NCBI GenBank assembly: GCA_004794785.1
Contig: SJOL01004427.1
Span: forward strand, 92,602-156,601
From: Opisthorchis felineus
Taxonomy: Eukaryota > Platyhelminthes > Trematoda > Opisthorchiida > Opisthorchiidae
Direction: 5' to 3'
Length of the DNA: 64,000 bases
Shown: positions 12,520-25,500 of the stretch, in pieces
Position numbering within the stretch: position 1 is the first letter of the stretch
Layout: every line of letters begins with the position of its first letter
Position numbers and translations under genes: made by a program
Notes under the pieces: model-generated
Databases searched by the model: none
Seen by the model: only the letters and a program-made list of their open reading frames with translations
What the model was told of the DNA's origin: nothing

Positions 12520-15500
12520 AACTTATTTTCTTTGGCGAAGTTTCACAAGGATATGAAGTTTATTCAATCACAGGTGAGGCCAGTATGTAACGAATAAGCT
12601 AAATTGGATGGACTAATCTTGTTTCAATTAAACCTTTTCAGTGGGATTTGGTCCGCATCATATTCCGTGTCATAGTTTGAGCTAGTATTCAAAGGTGGTT
12701 TCATAGCCGTAACTCACACAGATTCTCATGCTTGTACCATTTACATTGACAACGATGATGATGTAACGGCGGTTACAACTGGACGGTGAGATCGTCACGC
12801 AGCAATTAAACTTACTGAAAACCTTTAAACCTTTTTTTAATAGTGTCATATGCCCCCAATTTCACCGGCTTACAGAATGCCAGCGCCCCCTTGCAAACTA
12901 TACAAGAATACTGTACAAACCGACGAAAGCTATTTAGAGACTGTTTGCGTCCTTTGATTCCCATTGGTCATTAACTAATGATAAAAAGGGGACTAGTATG
13001 AGTCAATACAGATTTCATCCTGTCAATGGAGCCTACCTACACTGAAAAGCCGAGAAACACTGTAAAGTTGTTTCATCCTTGTTAGGAATCGTCAGCAGTG
13101 CGCATCATACAAAATTCACAAAGTTTCGAACACGTGACCTTCAAGGCAGTTGTTGAACACTTAACAGCTTGGCTACGAGCGGTTGATCAGCAGTGTAATT
13201 AGCTCTCACTTAGACAGGACTTAGCGCCACCTATTCTTTAATCACAGATGCCACATCACGTGGTCGCTTATTGACCAGCTTCTCGAGTGACGACTCCTCG
13301 GCCAACTGCACTTTTTTCCTCCGTAGCACACGGTGGCTTACAAGAACATTTCGCCTGTTGGTTGCCAGAAGTGCTGATGTTGGGCCGATCGGATTACCCA
13401 ACTAAATGTGCGGAATCAGGGAAGATAACAGACAGAATAATGAATGACTTTGGCTAATATTGGTATGCAAAAACAAATAAAAGAGAAAATTTTGCAGTGT
13501 AGGCTCTTGGTTCTGGCTCTCGGAATCTTATTTTTGAGCTCGTATAAATTTTTTAGCTACTGAAACTGAAAACCCAACTTAGTCTCCTGTGTTCAGTAAA
13601 TCCCTGGTGACCGTCCGCATAATCTGCAACACACAATCTTCTCTAAGATTCTTTTGCAACAGTGTTCAATATAGAGTCTATTGTCCACTATACGTAGTGT
13701 CAAACTATTGCTAAAAATCCGCAAGCAAACTGGTTTCACTATTTCAAAAGCTCAACAAATAGCGCATTCCACAGAATCTGAAATAAAAAATCCCTTATCC
13801 AAAGGGAAATTTGTCTGAAAACCAATGAGCTTGTATACATGTTGCAATTTTTGAAATTCGAGTCCCGATCAAGTCACGTGTACTCCTCATCATATCGGTA
13901 TCCTGACGCACAATATCACAGATACTGACAACAATATTTCACTGAGAAGAAAATTGGTAAACTTTCCTTTTGTATACTGAGCTCAAGAAAAGAACTGGTA
14001 GTAGTATCATCACTGTAGAATTTGGATGAACTGTACCATACGACCCTCCAAAATGTTTTGTGGTCAGCATCTCAGAACAGCTTATGGAATGTGGTCAGCA
14101 TAAGTGCTCCTGGCTCGATACACGATGTCCATTTACAGAGGAAGCGTTAATGCCGATCGCAAACTGGCACTATCACAACATGACATGATAATTTCCAAAA
14201 CACCATTGACAAGGAATTGCATTCGATTCAGAATTTATTCGTGGTAAGTAGTTGCCGAATTCCTGGAATTTGTATTCACATTAGACTTATTTGAACAGTC
14301 TCCGAGGTGCCCAGCCTGCAACAAATCCTACAAGTTCAAGACTCGAGATTCAATCCCATTCAATCCCATCAACAAAGAGTGTCCTTGGCTTAACATGCGG
14401 GGCTAGCATGTTGCCAGATGTCCGAAAACTTACGCTGGAAGAATATGGGCAATTAAGTAACGTTGAGGTGCCTTTTGCATGCTTTATTGGCGTAATTGTA
14501 ACAATCTCATTTTGCGCATCATTTGCCTAGGTTCAAAATCCATCACACACAGAGGAATGCATTGTCAATGAGCCCTAAAGAGGATGAAATTTATATCTAA
14601 CGACACGGATGTTTTGCAGTAAACTAACCAGAATATGTGAATACAAAATCCCCTCCTACCACGTGGCTGAGAAATATCCATTGGAATTCAACACAATATA
14701 TACATTTGGAAAATAATTCAGCAGGTTCCGTTGGTTTTCGAAGTGTGATTCCCGTGACGGGCTATGACACTGTGCATGGATCTCTTTAAGACAACTTTGT
14801 TCTAACTAGGAGACCAGCAAATCGCAAATAAACATCATTCTGATTTGTTTTACTACTGGTTGGTGTACAGAAAAGCTGCCAAACCGAACAAAAACTTTAC
14901 CTTTGAAACAAAGTTTGATGTAATTGCTGATGGATTCTACTGTTCTAATGTACTACACGACCGAGTCAGCTTGTGTTTCATCAGTCTCCCTTCGATAAGA
15001 CAACTGAGGGCATGTAGGCGGAGCCAGTAACTATAGATAACTGGGATAAACAAGCTAATAGTTCACGGACACAAAAAAATGTAAAGAGACGAAGTGCTCG
15101 TAAGTATGGGAAGGAATGTCTAGGGCTCAATGGAGTTGACCAAAATGCTTGAAGGCCACAAGAAAACGGCTCTGGTGAAGTTGTATTTAGAATACGGTTC
15201 ATCAGTAGTCACGCATGAAGTGTTTTGTTGCCTTAATTAGCTGTAAGAAGGGTCACTTAAAGGTAGTCTGATCGGCGTTTTTTATTCTTCTGACCAACGG
15301 TTCTAGGATGTTAAGGACGTAAACTGACAATTCTGCAGTAGTGTACCCGGTTTCTTTATCCAAAGGATTTAAGTGCGGAACTCATCAAACTCCGGGATGT
15401 ATCCCATACAAATCATGGGTGTAAACAAACACAATTCTTCAGATCCCGGCGTCTCATTCACCCCACAAAACTTAACATTCGCCCTCTGAAAAAAGACAGG

Positions 15501-18320
15501 CGGGTTTTGAGGTATGCTGGAATTTTCTTCTATATAATTGTGTGCCACTTCCCCAAAAAAGGGATTCAAGTCCATCGTGCACTATTACTGATTAGAATTC
15601 TCAGCTGTTTATTAGTGCAGATATTTCTAACACCAAAAGTGTATTTACCAATTTCCGCTACTTGTTGCATCCAAATTGAGAACAAGAAAAATATGGAGCT
15701 AAGATGCCTGCTTTGTCAAACAGAATGAAGTATTTCTCCACGTATTATACGAATCCATCCACTAAAACGAAATATTCTCCATCAAGTTTTATGGTATGGT
15801 ATTCTGAAAGAAAGTACGGAAGGAGCGTTATTTTCCATTGTACCACTGCAATCTTATAACAGTTGACTATCCAGATTTTTTGTTGGAAGCGAATGCCTCG
15901 CTTCACGGAGAGGCTTGCAGCATAGAACGGAAGTTCGGGAAGTTGGGAATGAACGATCTTAAAAACGAAGCCCTTAGTTGCCTAGCTCTCTCACCACAGC
16001 GAAAGTTCACACCTAAGCGCGAACTATTTGCTGCTCGTTGTTTAAATGTAAAAGCTTACATTGCAAAGATACCCTGAATGCCAGTTGCTACCAGTTGAAG
16101 TCCCCTTCATAGATCGTTCATCAGGGAATGTTTTCGAATGGTCCTTTAGTGAACAGCGAATGAGATTCAGCTTAAGAATAAAAAATATCGTTGAAAATCA
16201 TCCTACTTGTGCAACCATAAGTAGTGAATAAACGGCGACCCTGAAGTCAAGGCAAAGCTAAGTAAACGTTTCTTTTACAAAACATCAACCAAATATTGTT
16301 TTAGATTATTAGTATGGCACCGAAAGTAACCAGATGCTAATAAACCCAATAAGAGACGAGAAAATGTGCAATATGTGCACTAAAACTAAGCATATCTTGC
16401 GACCTACTTTAAAGCCTCAGTAGGAAGACCCTAGCGTTAGATAAAACTAGAAAGTATTTAAATACTTAACACCTCCTAATTGATAGTTGACCACTGGAAA
16501 CTCCTGGAAAGCTCCTTAAATGTAAACTTACCAGTTTCACACTTCCATTGATAACGCAACGGGGAGCATACCGTAAATCAGTTGCCGCTTCATCAAGGGC
16601 ATTGATTAGGAGTAACTGTCCGATGGAAATTTTGTGATAAAAAATCGTAAGGTAGGATAAACCGTACTTCAGTAGCTAGTGAGGGGCTACGTGGTTGAAA
16701 CTGTGACCCGGTGCGTAAACTAGAAGATCCCGCTGTCTACGGACTTTCAAATGAGCAGTGTTATTGGCAATACGACCGAAAATATTCCACCGACAAATAT
16801 CAATAATTTTTATCTTAGATTTCATCTCCTGTAACGTATTTATTACGACGGTTAACCAGTGACGATGAGTGGGTGGCGGCCAAAAAAAGTAACACAAAAA
16901 GCTGAGTCTGAATGTACTTTGGTTTAGATGGCAGATGTTTAGAGTTTTGTTTAACAGTGCCAAAGGGAAGAGGACAACATTGGTGCAGCTCGAAAACCAG
17001 TCAGTTAGGTAGAAGAAGAGGTCCTTAGTAAATTGCTGCAAAGTATAATTAATTACATGAGCATCGTTGTTGGCTGGATATACTTCGTACTATTTCATCT
17101 GCTTCAGTACGTGTAAGACTGAATAAAATGAAACAACTTACAGGGATAGTGGAATTGTTTATATGGAACTAAAACGTGATGTGAGTAATCAGTAAATCCG
17201 CGTCAGTTTAGGAGTAACGCTCAAGTCTTCCTGGGTACGTGGAACAAGCGCGAATCAATTAAGCAGTACTGCTTCACTGAAATTCAGTCTGTATGGCCGA
17301 ATGCCTCTAACGTGGAACGAAGCTCAACTCTGATTTGTCTCGAGTTGACTGCTGGCTCGCTCAAATTTAAGTTATGGTCAGCTAGCACTGCGCACTCACT
17401 CAGGCAAGCGGCTTTTTGCTCGCGTCTGCATACTTGCGTCAGGTTTACCAATGTAAATATCACCGCAACTTTAAATGAACTGGCAAACACAGTGACTGTT
17501 TGATAAAACTAATAATGCGGTTTCGATCGGCGGCCTCAAGGTTCCAGTTGAGACGTGGAGGAAAACCAGGGCACAAAGCTTTGCGAACAGACAACTTCAG
17601 ACGCAAAACGCAGTCCAAACCTTTTAAATTTTACAAACATGAACAATATAATTAATGATTAAAATGCTGTCAGATCCGACAGACCCGTAGTCATCCCCGG
17701 GGGTTAACAGAATAATAGAATAATAGGAGTGGAATTATTATGATAATAGTAATAATTACAATAGTAGAACAGTAGAACAAACTCAGAAATTGTTTAGACA
17801 AACCTGTGAAAAACGGCATACCTGAAATTTTTTGAAGAACTTCTGGAATGTCATCTCACGTAGGTTATTTAATTACAATTTCCGAACAAATTAGTCTCCT
17901 ACAGGCACCTCAATAGTCAGTTTTTGTTGCAGTTGCGGTTTAAATGAATGATTTTTTGCAAAACAAGGCCTGAAGTGCACAAAAACACGAACGAGTTAGG
18001 ATGAGGAACTAATTCCAAGGTAAGGTACAAAAAACATGTATCAGTTAAAATAGACTAAAATGGTTTTGTACTCAAGGCTATGACAGCAAATCAAGTGCCT
18101 TGAGTGATTGTGAACAATTTAAAAACCAGGGGTAGACACTTTCAGAACCAAAAACCTGGTAGACTATCTATGTGAAAATTGACAGGCCAAACTGGCAGAG
18201 TGCAGTTTAAGACAGTGGCTCGATAAAAAACAAGTATTCGCATATGTCTTACTTCAGTTACGGTGTGCGCTGATGGGCAAGGTTTTCGCACACCCTATTG
18301 CGTACTAAAGTGCATTGGTA
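12520..18320. other. No gene or element recognised apart from the low-complexity tract at 17.7 kb
   Basis: Open frames of 60-121 codons are scattered on both strands without convincing splice sites or motifs. There is no tRNA or rRNA signal. Confidence 0.5.
17705..17785 (+). repeat. AT-rich low-complexity tract
   Basis: The tract is built from imperfect AATAG/AATAAT/GTAGAACA units (AATAATAGAATAATAGG, then AATAGTAATAATTAC, then AGTAGAACAGTAGAAC). It looks like a decayed short tandem repeat. Confidence 0.5.
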
Positions 18321-18650
18321 GGTGAAAAAATATTGTGACTTTGACCGGATTGACCAGTTTGCTTCACAACCTCCTCACTATACAGTGGATAAAGCTAGGG
18401 TTTTATATTTAGTTTCCAAGTTTCAGCAAGCACTTTATTCCACCCTTACACCATTGGATGTAAACGAAAAGTGCCCCACTGCAGCCACATACAGTGTTGA
18501 TATTGAACTATGAAAATCGATCCCTGGTATTTTCACATTGTTAGCGTGCGATCGAGCGGATCGTGAACTATTCAACAGCTTGCAAACAAACGCATTTATT
18601 TGTACTTTAGTAACAAAGCCGCAAGGATGGTAACTTGATGACATCGAGGC

Positions 18651-18850
18651 AGTTTGAACAAAACTCTCATCCTTTCATATAAGAATTAAGGTGAAAGTCG
18701 TATTGTGTGTAGACGACATTGTAATATAACCCACATCGATTAGGAACGTCTTTGATTAGAAGGTAAAGCAACTGGACCACGTAATCTTTATACCCTGCGT
18801 TAGTTTTGCTCAGTCACAATGTGTTCTTAGGCCACTGATTTTTATTCTTA
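18651..18850 (+). pseudogene. Possible decayed Ty3/gypsy-type reverse transcriptase fragment
   Basis: The plus frame reads VVLCVDDIVI at 18697-18726, the form of the catalytic YVDD box of retrotransposon reverse transcriptases. It then has a stop, VFD, a stop, KVKQLDHVI and CVSFAQSQCVL. The order VDDIVI ... VFD.K.KQLD ... C.FAQSQ is that of gypsy-type polymerases, where the box is followed by a helix and then by K/C-F-AQS. Two in-frame stops make it a relic. Upstream RT blocks are not recognisable. The match is short and could be chance. Confidence 0.3.
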
Positions 18851-18882
18851 CTAAGAATGTATTGTATTCGGTATTGTATTTA

Positions 18883-18905
18883 CATACACTTCGGATCAAT
18901 CGAAT
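18883..18905 (+). repeat. Copy 1 of a dispersed ~20-bp word (second at 29.98 kb)
   Basis: TGTATTTACATACACTTCGG occurs here and again at about 29975-29994 in the same orientation. The following bases are loosely similar (ATCAATCGA against ATCACCGA a few bases later). It lies about 50 bp after the gypsy-like fragment and could be part of a long-decayed terminal repeat, which I cannot show. Confidence 0.35.
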
Positions 18906-19624
18906 TTAGAAATACATCCAGTCATAGTCTAATATCTGTTTTAAAGGGTACCACAAGAATTCACAAAGCATCTCTGATAACTGAAATCGGTTCGTTTTAG
19001 GTGGGGTAAGAAGTAATACACCATCTCTTTAACACGGCGTACATCACAAATAGATGCTACAGCCCTTGTGTGTTTCAGTAAATTGCAAGTATCTTCGTTA
19101 AGTTAGAGTCATACCACTCGATCTTACATGATCGTAACAAATGCATTGAAGAAACTCACCCGTGGTCGATCGGGCAGTGTTACCTTGGTCGCGCGCGCTA
19201 AATACGTGTACCTGTGTACTAAACACCCAGAAGATTGGTGATGCCAACGAACTGATACTCGGATTAAAAGCTGAGCCTTCACTTGTCATCTTGGGTCGAA
19301 ACAACTTAAATAAAATCCCAAACGCATTTGATAAGTTGGCTCTAGAAAGCTATATGTAAAAATTATGCTGGGTAGAGTAGTCAAATCATTTTCTTCCTAA
19401 TCCGGAAAACTTGAGTCAACTAGGATGTACTTCAAATTACCCAGAGTCAGTTAGCATAGATACGGGATTTGCGATAATCTGTGAAGACCCCACTGTCGAG
19501 TGAGAATCCCACAGTGCTCCAATTGGAAATGTTGCATAAAGATATTAGGCACATATTGGACGACGAAAAGGATGAGCTGTGTCTAACAGCCAATTGAATC
19601 GCGCAACTTGCACTAACGTGATCA

Positions 19625-19785
19625 GCTCATATATGAGAGCGCACGCGCGCCCATTTAGAACCATAGACAGGCACGTATGAGTACGTCTCTGCGCGTGTGT
19701 GTGAGAACCGACTGATGGGAGCCGATAGATAGTGTGTTAGTCCATAGAGGTTGGTGTGCGTGTGTGCCTCGTGTGGACGGCTATG
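19625..19785 (+). repeat. GT/GC-rich purine-pyrimidine alternating region
   Basis: Clusters of GCACGCGCGC, TGCGCGTGTGTGTG and GTGTGCGTGTGTGC stand out in an otherwise AT-rich area. They are probably remnants of a dinucleotide repeat. No open frame or RNA gene is evident. Confidence 0.45.
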
Positions 19786-19789
19786 CTAA

Positions 19790-22225
19790 CCGGCGTGGAT
19801 TCTTAATCCAGCCAGACTACAATGCATAAAGCTGTTAATTTTCCTGTCTATAAAAGACTGTTGGCACGCGACTATAACATTTTCATAGGCTAAAGCCCAT
19901 GTTTTGGAATGTCTTAGAGCGTCCGTTCGATCAAACATGGATTGTATTCGCTCCAGGTAAATTAGCCGTGGGGTGGTTGGATTATGCAGACGATATTGTG
20001 CGGGAAAGCCAAATGAGTTTTGTTCGATAAACTGTGCTGTTCGGAAATGGTAAAATTGTGCAGTGATCTGCACCAAGGTAAGCCGTGCCAACTGGGTGAC
20101 TGATTTCTGTAAGAATTTTGGAAATGTTCTGGTACGCCACTCGTGAGCTACTTAATTGTACCTTCACGGAATAATTGTTGTTATTTGCAAAGAGGCAGCT
20201 TACATCTTTTTTTATATTATCGGTAATTCTAGCTGTCGGCATTTGAGAAATCCGTGACTTATAGCTGATATCTCCGTGTAATTGGACTCATAGGAAACAG
20301 AGCGCGTTTTGAAACAATGACTTGTTCATTTGTACGTTAGCATGAAACGAAGGTTATTGTGTCCCGAAATGGGAACTAAATGTTACTCTGTTGCAACCGG
20401 TCAAGGCAAAGGATTCCGCCGTCTATTAAGAAGGTCAAAATCTTGAATCCGAGTGATTCAGTTATTGGAATCTAGATCACCTTAGAGACCAGCGCTCATT
20501 TTGCCGTGAAAAGAAAATTCTGCTTGACCGCTACCAAACAGAGGGGAATAACGTGAATTTGGCTTCCGAGGTGGTTTAGAAATTGTCACCTACAAGCAAA
20601 ATAAACTAATTTCCTTACTGCCGAAGGCAAAACTTCCCGGATATTGTGGGGCGGTTTCCCGGTAGATGTGTTTCGACCGCCATTTATCATAGTCGACAGC
20701 CAACCTCTCCTCCTAGGTGGAGTCAGACAAACTCTAAACATGTGGATAGACCCTGATTATTCATGCGTTAAGAAGGCGATAGAACTTTCACTTTGAACTA
20801 GTTGGTTTACGCTTTTCTGAGAAAATGAGATCTGAAGCAATTTTTCATTGGTATGATAACAAACTGGACACAATTTAGTGCGAAATAACAACGTATGGCT
20901 ACTTCGTTGCGGATTGTGTGGACCGATCCGCATCATATTTGCCGCTGTATACATATCATTATTGTGCTCAACCAATTTGCACACAGTTCACCTTATGGAC
21001 TCATCAGTTTCAACTATTGTGCCCCTCCAAGCATTTTCAGAACTCCGCTGTACAGTTCTAACTGCAGGTTCTGCTTGGATTAATGGCTAGAATATTACGA
21101 ACGGGTCCATAAACTGATAAAATTGGAACATAAAAGGCGAAAGTCATAATAAAAGTTATTCGAATAGAAGTGAGAAGCACAGAGTCCCAGTGACACTCCG
21201 CGGAAGCATTACAAAAACATGTCAGAATTTGTAAAAAAAAATCGATGTCTAAGTTCTATATGGAACGTCCACAAAACTGAACCCGATTCCAGCAATCATC
21301 AGGTTGCCATTCAGAATAGGTGATTTTTGCCTCTAAATTATTAGTGTCAGCAGAAACTCTGACCCACAATTTAACTTATACAGCAACCTCTAAAGCAATG
21401 AAAAAAGCTCATATTTATTTAATGCATTATATAGTTCTGAATGTCATTCAAACATTTACTCCGAAATATTATGGTAGGCCAACTATGATATACAGGTGTT
21501 TATTTATCTTTGAAGAGTTACTGAACTCATCGTAGAAGTATTGACCTTTGCGTCTCCGCTCTCGTTGAGAAGTAGAATGCCCTCTTGCAATCATAGTTAT
21601 TATCAGTACAATTATTGTTCTCCAAGCAACTGCGTTAATGAAAAAGCAGTTCTATTAATTCTCATACTTCATCTGAAACGGCCACCTGCAGAATACTTAC
21701 AAATATATTCGCAATATGTACCCCCATGATGCTGGAAAAATCCTCCAGCGACCCATGAAAAATACTGCGGTCACAAGATAGTAGCAATCATTGTACACTG
21801 ATATGTTTCCCACAGTTTTGCTCCGTTTGGTCTGCTAGATAAAAAAACAGAGCGTTTTTGTGGCTTAACGTGATCTACATAGTCCGTTCAATTTTTGAAT
21901 GTTGAGTTATATCAATAGTGGCGTTTCCTGGGGGCAGTTCGTCTTTGCCAAAACGACCGGTAAATATCATGGTACACCTTTCGAAGGGTTGCGAAAGTAT
22001 ATGCTAATAGCCATTGTCACGTATGGCGCACAGGTCAAACAAAGAAAACAAACAAAATAATGATGTAAAGGCATGTTAACTCAGAGTTCAGTAAGGGACT
22101 ATCGTTTCCCCGGAATGAAGACATAGATCAAGCAGTTACTTGGTGAACTTAAGAGAAGACGTACACAACTAAATAACCTAACCTTTTCATTGAAATAACG
22201 ACGATGCTAGTTTGGCGGAAGTGCT
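19790..22225. other. No gene or element recognised
   Basis: Short open frames overlap on opposite strands and in alternate frames near 19.8-20.2 and 20.8-21.1 kb; none is supported. Confidence 0.5.
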
Positions 22226-22229
22226 ACGT

Positions 22230-22530
22230 TTAGTCACTCGCAGATTTTTCTAATATATTGAGGGGCAGCAGAGAAGGTTTACTAGATAAACCTTCACGCC
22301 CACTCTTACTTGGTACCCTAAGTGGCAGCGAATTACTTACCATGTTTTTTCTCACTGGAAGACAGGGTCCATTTTCTGGTCTGTTTGACGACAAAGTTTC
22401 CCTTATTAACTCTTCCTTGCCTGGTAAGATACATCTGCTTTCTGAATATTGTGCAAAATCATCAGGCTTTGTCTGGGTGATGTGAACATTCTCCAAAAAA
22501 CGAACATCAAATAAGTGGTGGACATTGAAA
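22230..22530 (-). CDS. Candidate terminal exon, polar low-complexity tail
   Basis: A minus-strand frame opens after a possible acceptor near 22540 and runs to TAA at 22230-22232. Residues 1-25 are mixed (FDVRFLENVHITQTKPDDF). The rest is rich in S, P, K, E and N, with stretches such as GKEELIRETLSSNRPENG and PLRVPSKSGREGLSSKPS, the texture of a disordered C-terminus. No AATAAA lies just downstream, which weighs against a true 3' end. The plus strand is also open here, as often happens over coding DNA, but that is weak evidence. Function unknown. Confidence 0.25.
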
Positions 22531-22569
22531 TAAACTATAGACCTAATGGTCCAGTATTTATTGTGTCAA

Positions 22570-25500
22570 GATGGGACAGCTTTCATCTCCAAGTATTTAC
22601 GTTACTTCCAGCAAGTCTGTTTTCTAGCGATGTGGTGCTAAGCGGGTACCTATTTACAGTGTTTTCTTTGGGAATTTTGTGATCCTAAGGTTCGTTTTGT
22701 AGTATATCACTACGGGAGAGAGTTTCTTGGGTCCCAATAGGAAAACACAGAATGTGACTCACCGGATTTGTATATATAGCTTACAAAACTATAAAAAATT
22801 GATAGAGTGTAGGCAGCAACATACTATGGGAAATCAAACGTAAATTAAATCGGATAATTCAATCAATAAACAGGAACTTAAATGTCATATCTATCGCTAC
22901 TACTATATATGTGACAGTCTGTTCATAGGCCAATAAAATATTGCCGCATATTTTTGGACATCCTACGAGAAATCACAAGTTCTGTCCCTGGAATAGCAAA
23001 GGCTCGAAGTCCTTCATTCACTGTGCACTTTGTGGTTTAATGATTTTCACTTAATAGCATCTGGGTCAACTTGTATACAATGTATCACGAAGGAAGGGAG
23101 CCCAGAACTGTGGAAAACTTGGACTAGGAGAGTCACGAAGTTTTCCATTTGGCACACCTAAAAAATCATCTGGTTTGGTTGATAAAGATTTGTTGCTGAA
23201 GGGCATTGTTTCTGCCAGGTCTAAGTGGGGGTGAATAATAGTTTTTAATTCGCCTTACCTGTACAAAATCTATACATGGCACTCGTTGCGAAATGCACGG
23301 ACAAATCATCTTGAAAAGTTTGTTCAATTCTCGGATACAACATGATTCTTATGGGGCTCACAGGAAATGCACATCAGCTTAAATTTCAACATGGAGTGAA
23401 GTTTTGATGAGATAATTAAGAACCACTTCATCAGCCACATGGGAGAAGAAACTGCATAACTGAACAAGTGTCTCTCTACGTGAAACCAGCTAAAAAGTAC
23501 TAAATAGGAGTCTTTGTTCTCACACGTATTCTTGCGTTCTACAAAAAATACCCCCAGTTTTTAAGTATAATGTCCCCTAACCTAAATAATTCATCATCTA
23601 CCTGCACGGCATATCTGTAAGTAGTACCTAAACCAGTGCACGCCCTGGAAAAAACTAGCCTAAATTTCCTAATCAAATTTAGGCATAAGAGTACCAAAAA
23701 GCAGTGAAACTACCACCGTAAACCGTTACCTAGTGTAAACAAATAGTTAACATTTTTAGAATTAACAATAAACTATAAGTTAAATAATCTGCGGTTCTAT
23801 TCTCTCTAGAATAAGAGGTATTCTCAAACACTTTGAAACGCACACAATTTAACATTGGACGCAAAGGCTGACTTGGTCACCTGTAATCTGCCCTCGAAGA
23901 AAATAACAGGATCAAAAATCCATCAAAAATGTCCAATTAAAAGGCATAAGCGACACCCCCAAATAAAAAGTCATCTGTTGGAAAACTACAGAAGTGAACA
24001 AGGTATCCAAATAGCCATGGGTTCCGAAGATGTTATCATAACAAGGTAGTAATTTATAACGCACATGGATCTTTTCTGTAGTAACAAACACGTTCGAAAC
24101 CCCTTTTTTAAGAGTTGGCTCACTTAGTTGTGAATCTTGGAATCTAAGCTAAACACACAGGGTACATGGTAAAATAATTACCGCCAAAATGGGCTAAAAT
24201 TGCTATCCAGGCCAGAAATAATTGAAAAAAGATGGGGTAATCAGTGAAAGTGAAATGTCAAAAAACACGTTTGGACAGGTGCTGAACTGAACAAATTAAG
24301 GATGACAGGGGTTCGCTGAAACATGAGGATATATATTAATCGGGATAAAAGTTCTACAAGCAATGGACATATTAACGTGCGCAAAATGTTTCTCATTCGT
24401 TGCTCTGAATGCCATGTTCTATTACAAATGTTTTGTTCATTGTATCACGGAGGGACAAGTCAGGCTCAAAATGCAGACAAGTTTTAAACAGTTACATACA
24501 AAATTACACTTGGTGATTTGGCAATCATCGTCATCACCGACAGCTTAACATCAGTGTTCAACACTGGTGCTTCGCTGCCGTACACCCATGACCTATTTGA
24601 AAGCTTTATTGTGAAGAAAAGAACAAAAGTGGACATAGAAGGGACTTGGTGCTGGGTGGCTACAATCATTCCGAGGTGCCCACATCACCAGACAAACTTT
24701 CAGGCTTACTGGAGACTATAGAGGCTGTACACTTGACAGAAAACTGTACATTCTTTTGGTAAATAATCCAGGTAGGATAGGACGACAGAAACACAGAGGT
24801 TTTTGCCATCTTGTTTGGTGCCTCCAAAATACCATGTGGTGGTTTGATCGAAATAATTACTAAGTAGGAGCCTTGTATCAATTTAATCACTACACTGTTG
24901 TATACCCAGGTCCGCTTAATTTTTCTTCAGGATGTGGACCAGTATAATTCTGGAGCCTACAATCTGCGTCTGAATCAATTAATCCGTGTTTACAGGAGTG
25001 CTCAACCTCACTTGTGTGCAAGCGTGTAATTAGTGCAGGATTAAGAAGCAGCAAATTATGAGAGCCTTATCTTCACAAAAGCCAACCCTCCTGAGAATTG
25101 TGATGACGCATTCGTATGAAGTATAGAATCTTGTTTACGACAAACCCATCCAAAAAAATATTGTAGACGCTTGGTGAAATGGCGTTGTTGTAATAATCGT
25201 AGAGCCTACCGCTGTAAAATTGCAAATAAAGTGTAGAATACTAAAATCACCTGACCTACTGAAAATATTTATAACAAACAAACAGTAAAACGGAATTTGC
25301 ACTCGACTTTTGCTTACCAGACTCAGAGGCACTTTTGAGTAGGGCACTCTGTTCATGTGTTGCTAGCTGGACATAAGTGATCCCTAGCGAATTGAAACCA
25401 CGCTGAATAGCATTTTTGCAGAATACCTAAATGCAGTAGACAAGCGTAAGTAAGAAATTATTTTCGACTGTCCGCAAAATAAGCTGGCGGCGTTTCAGTG

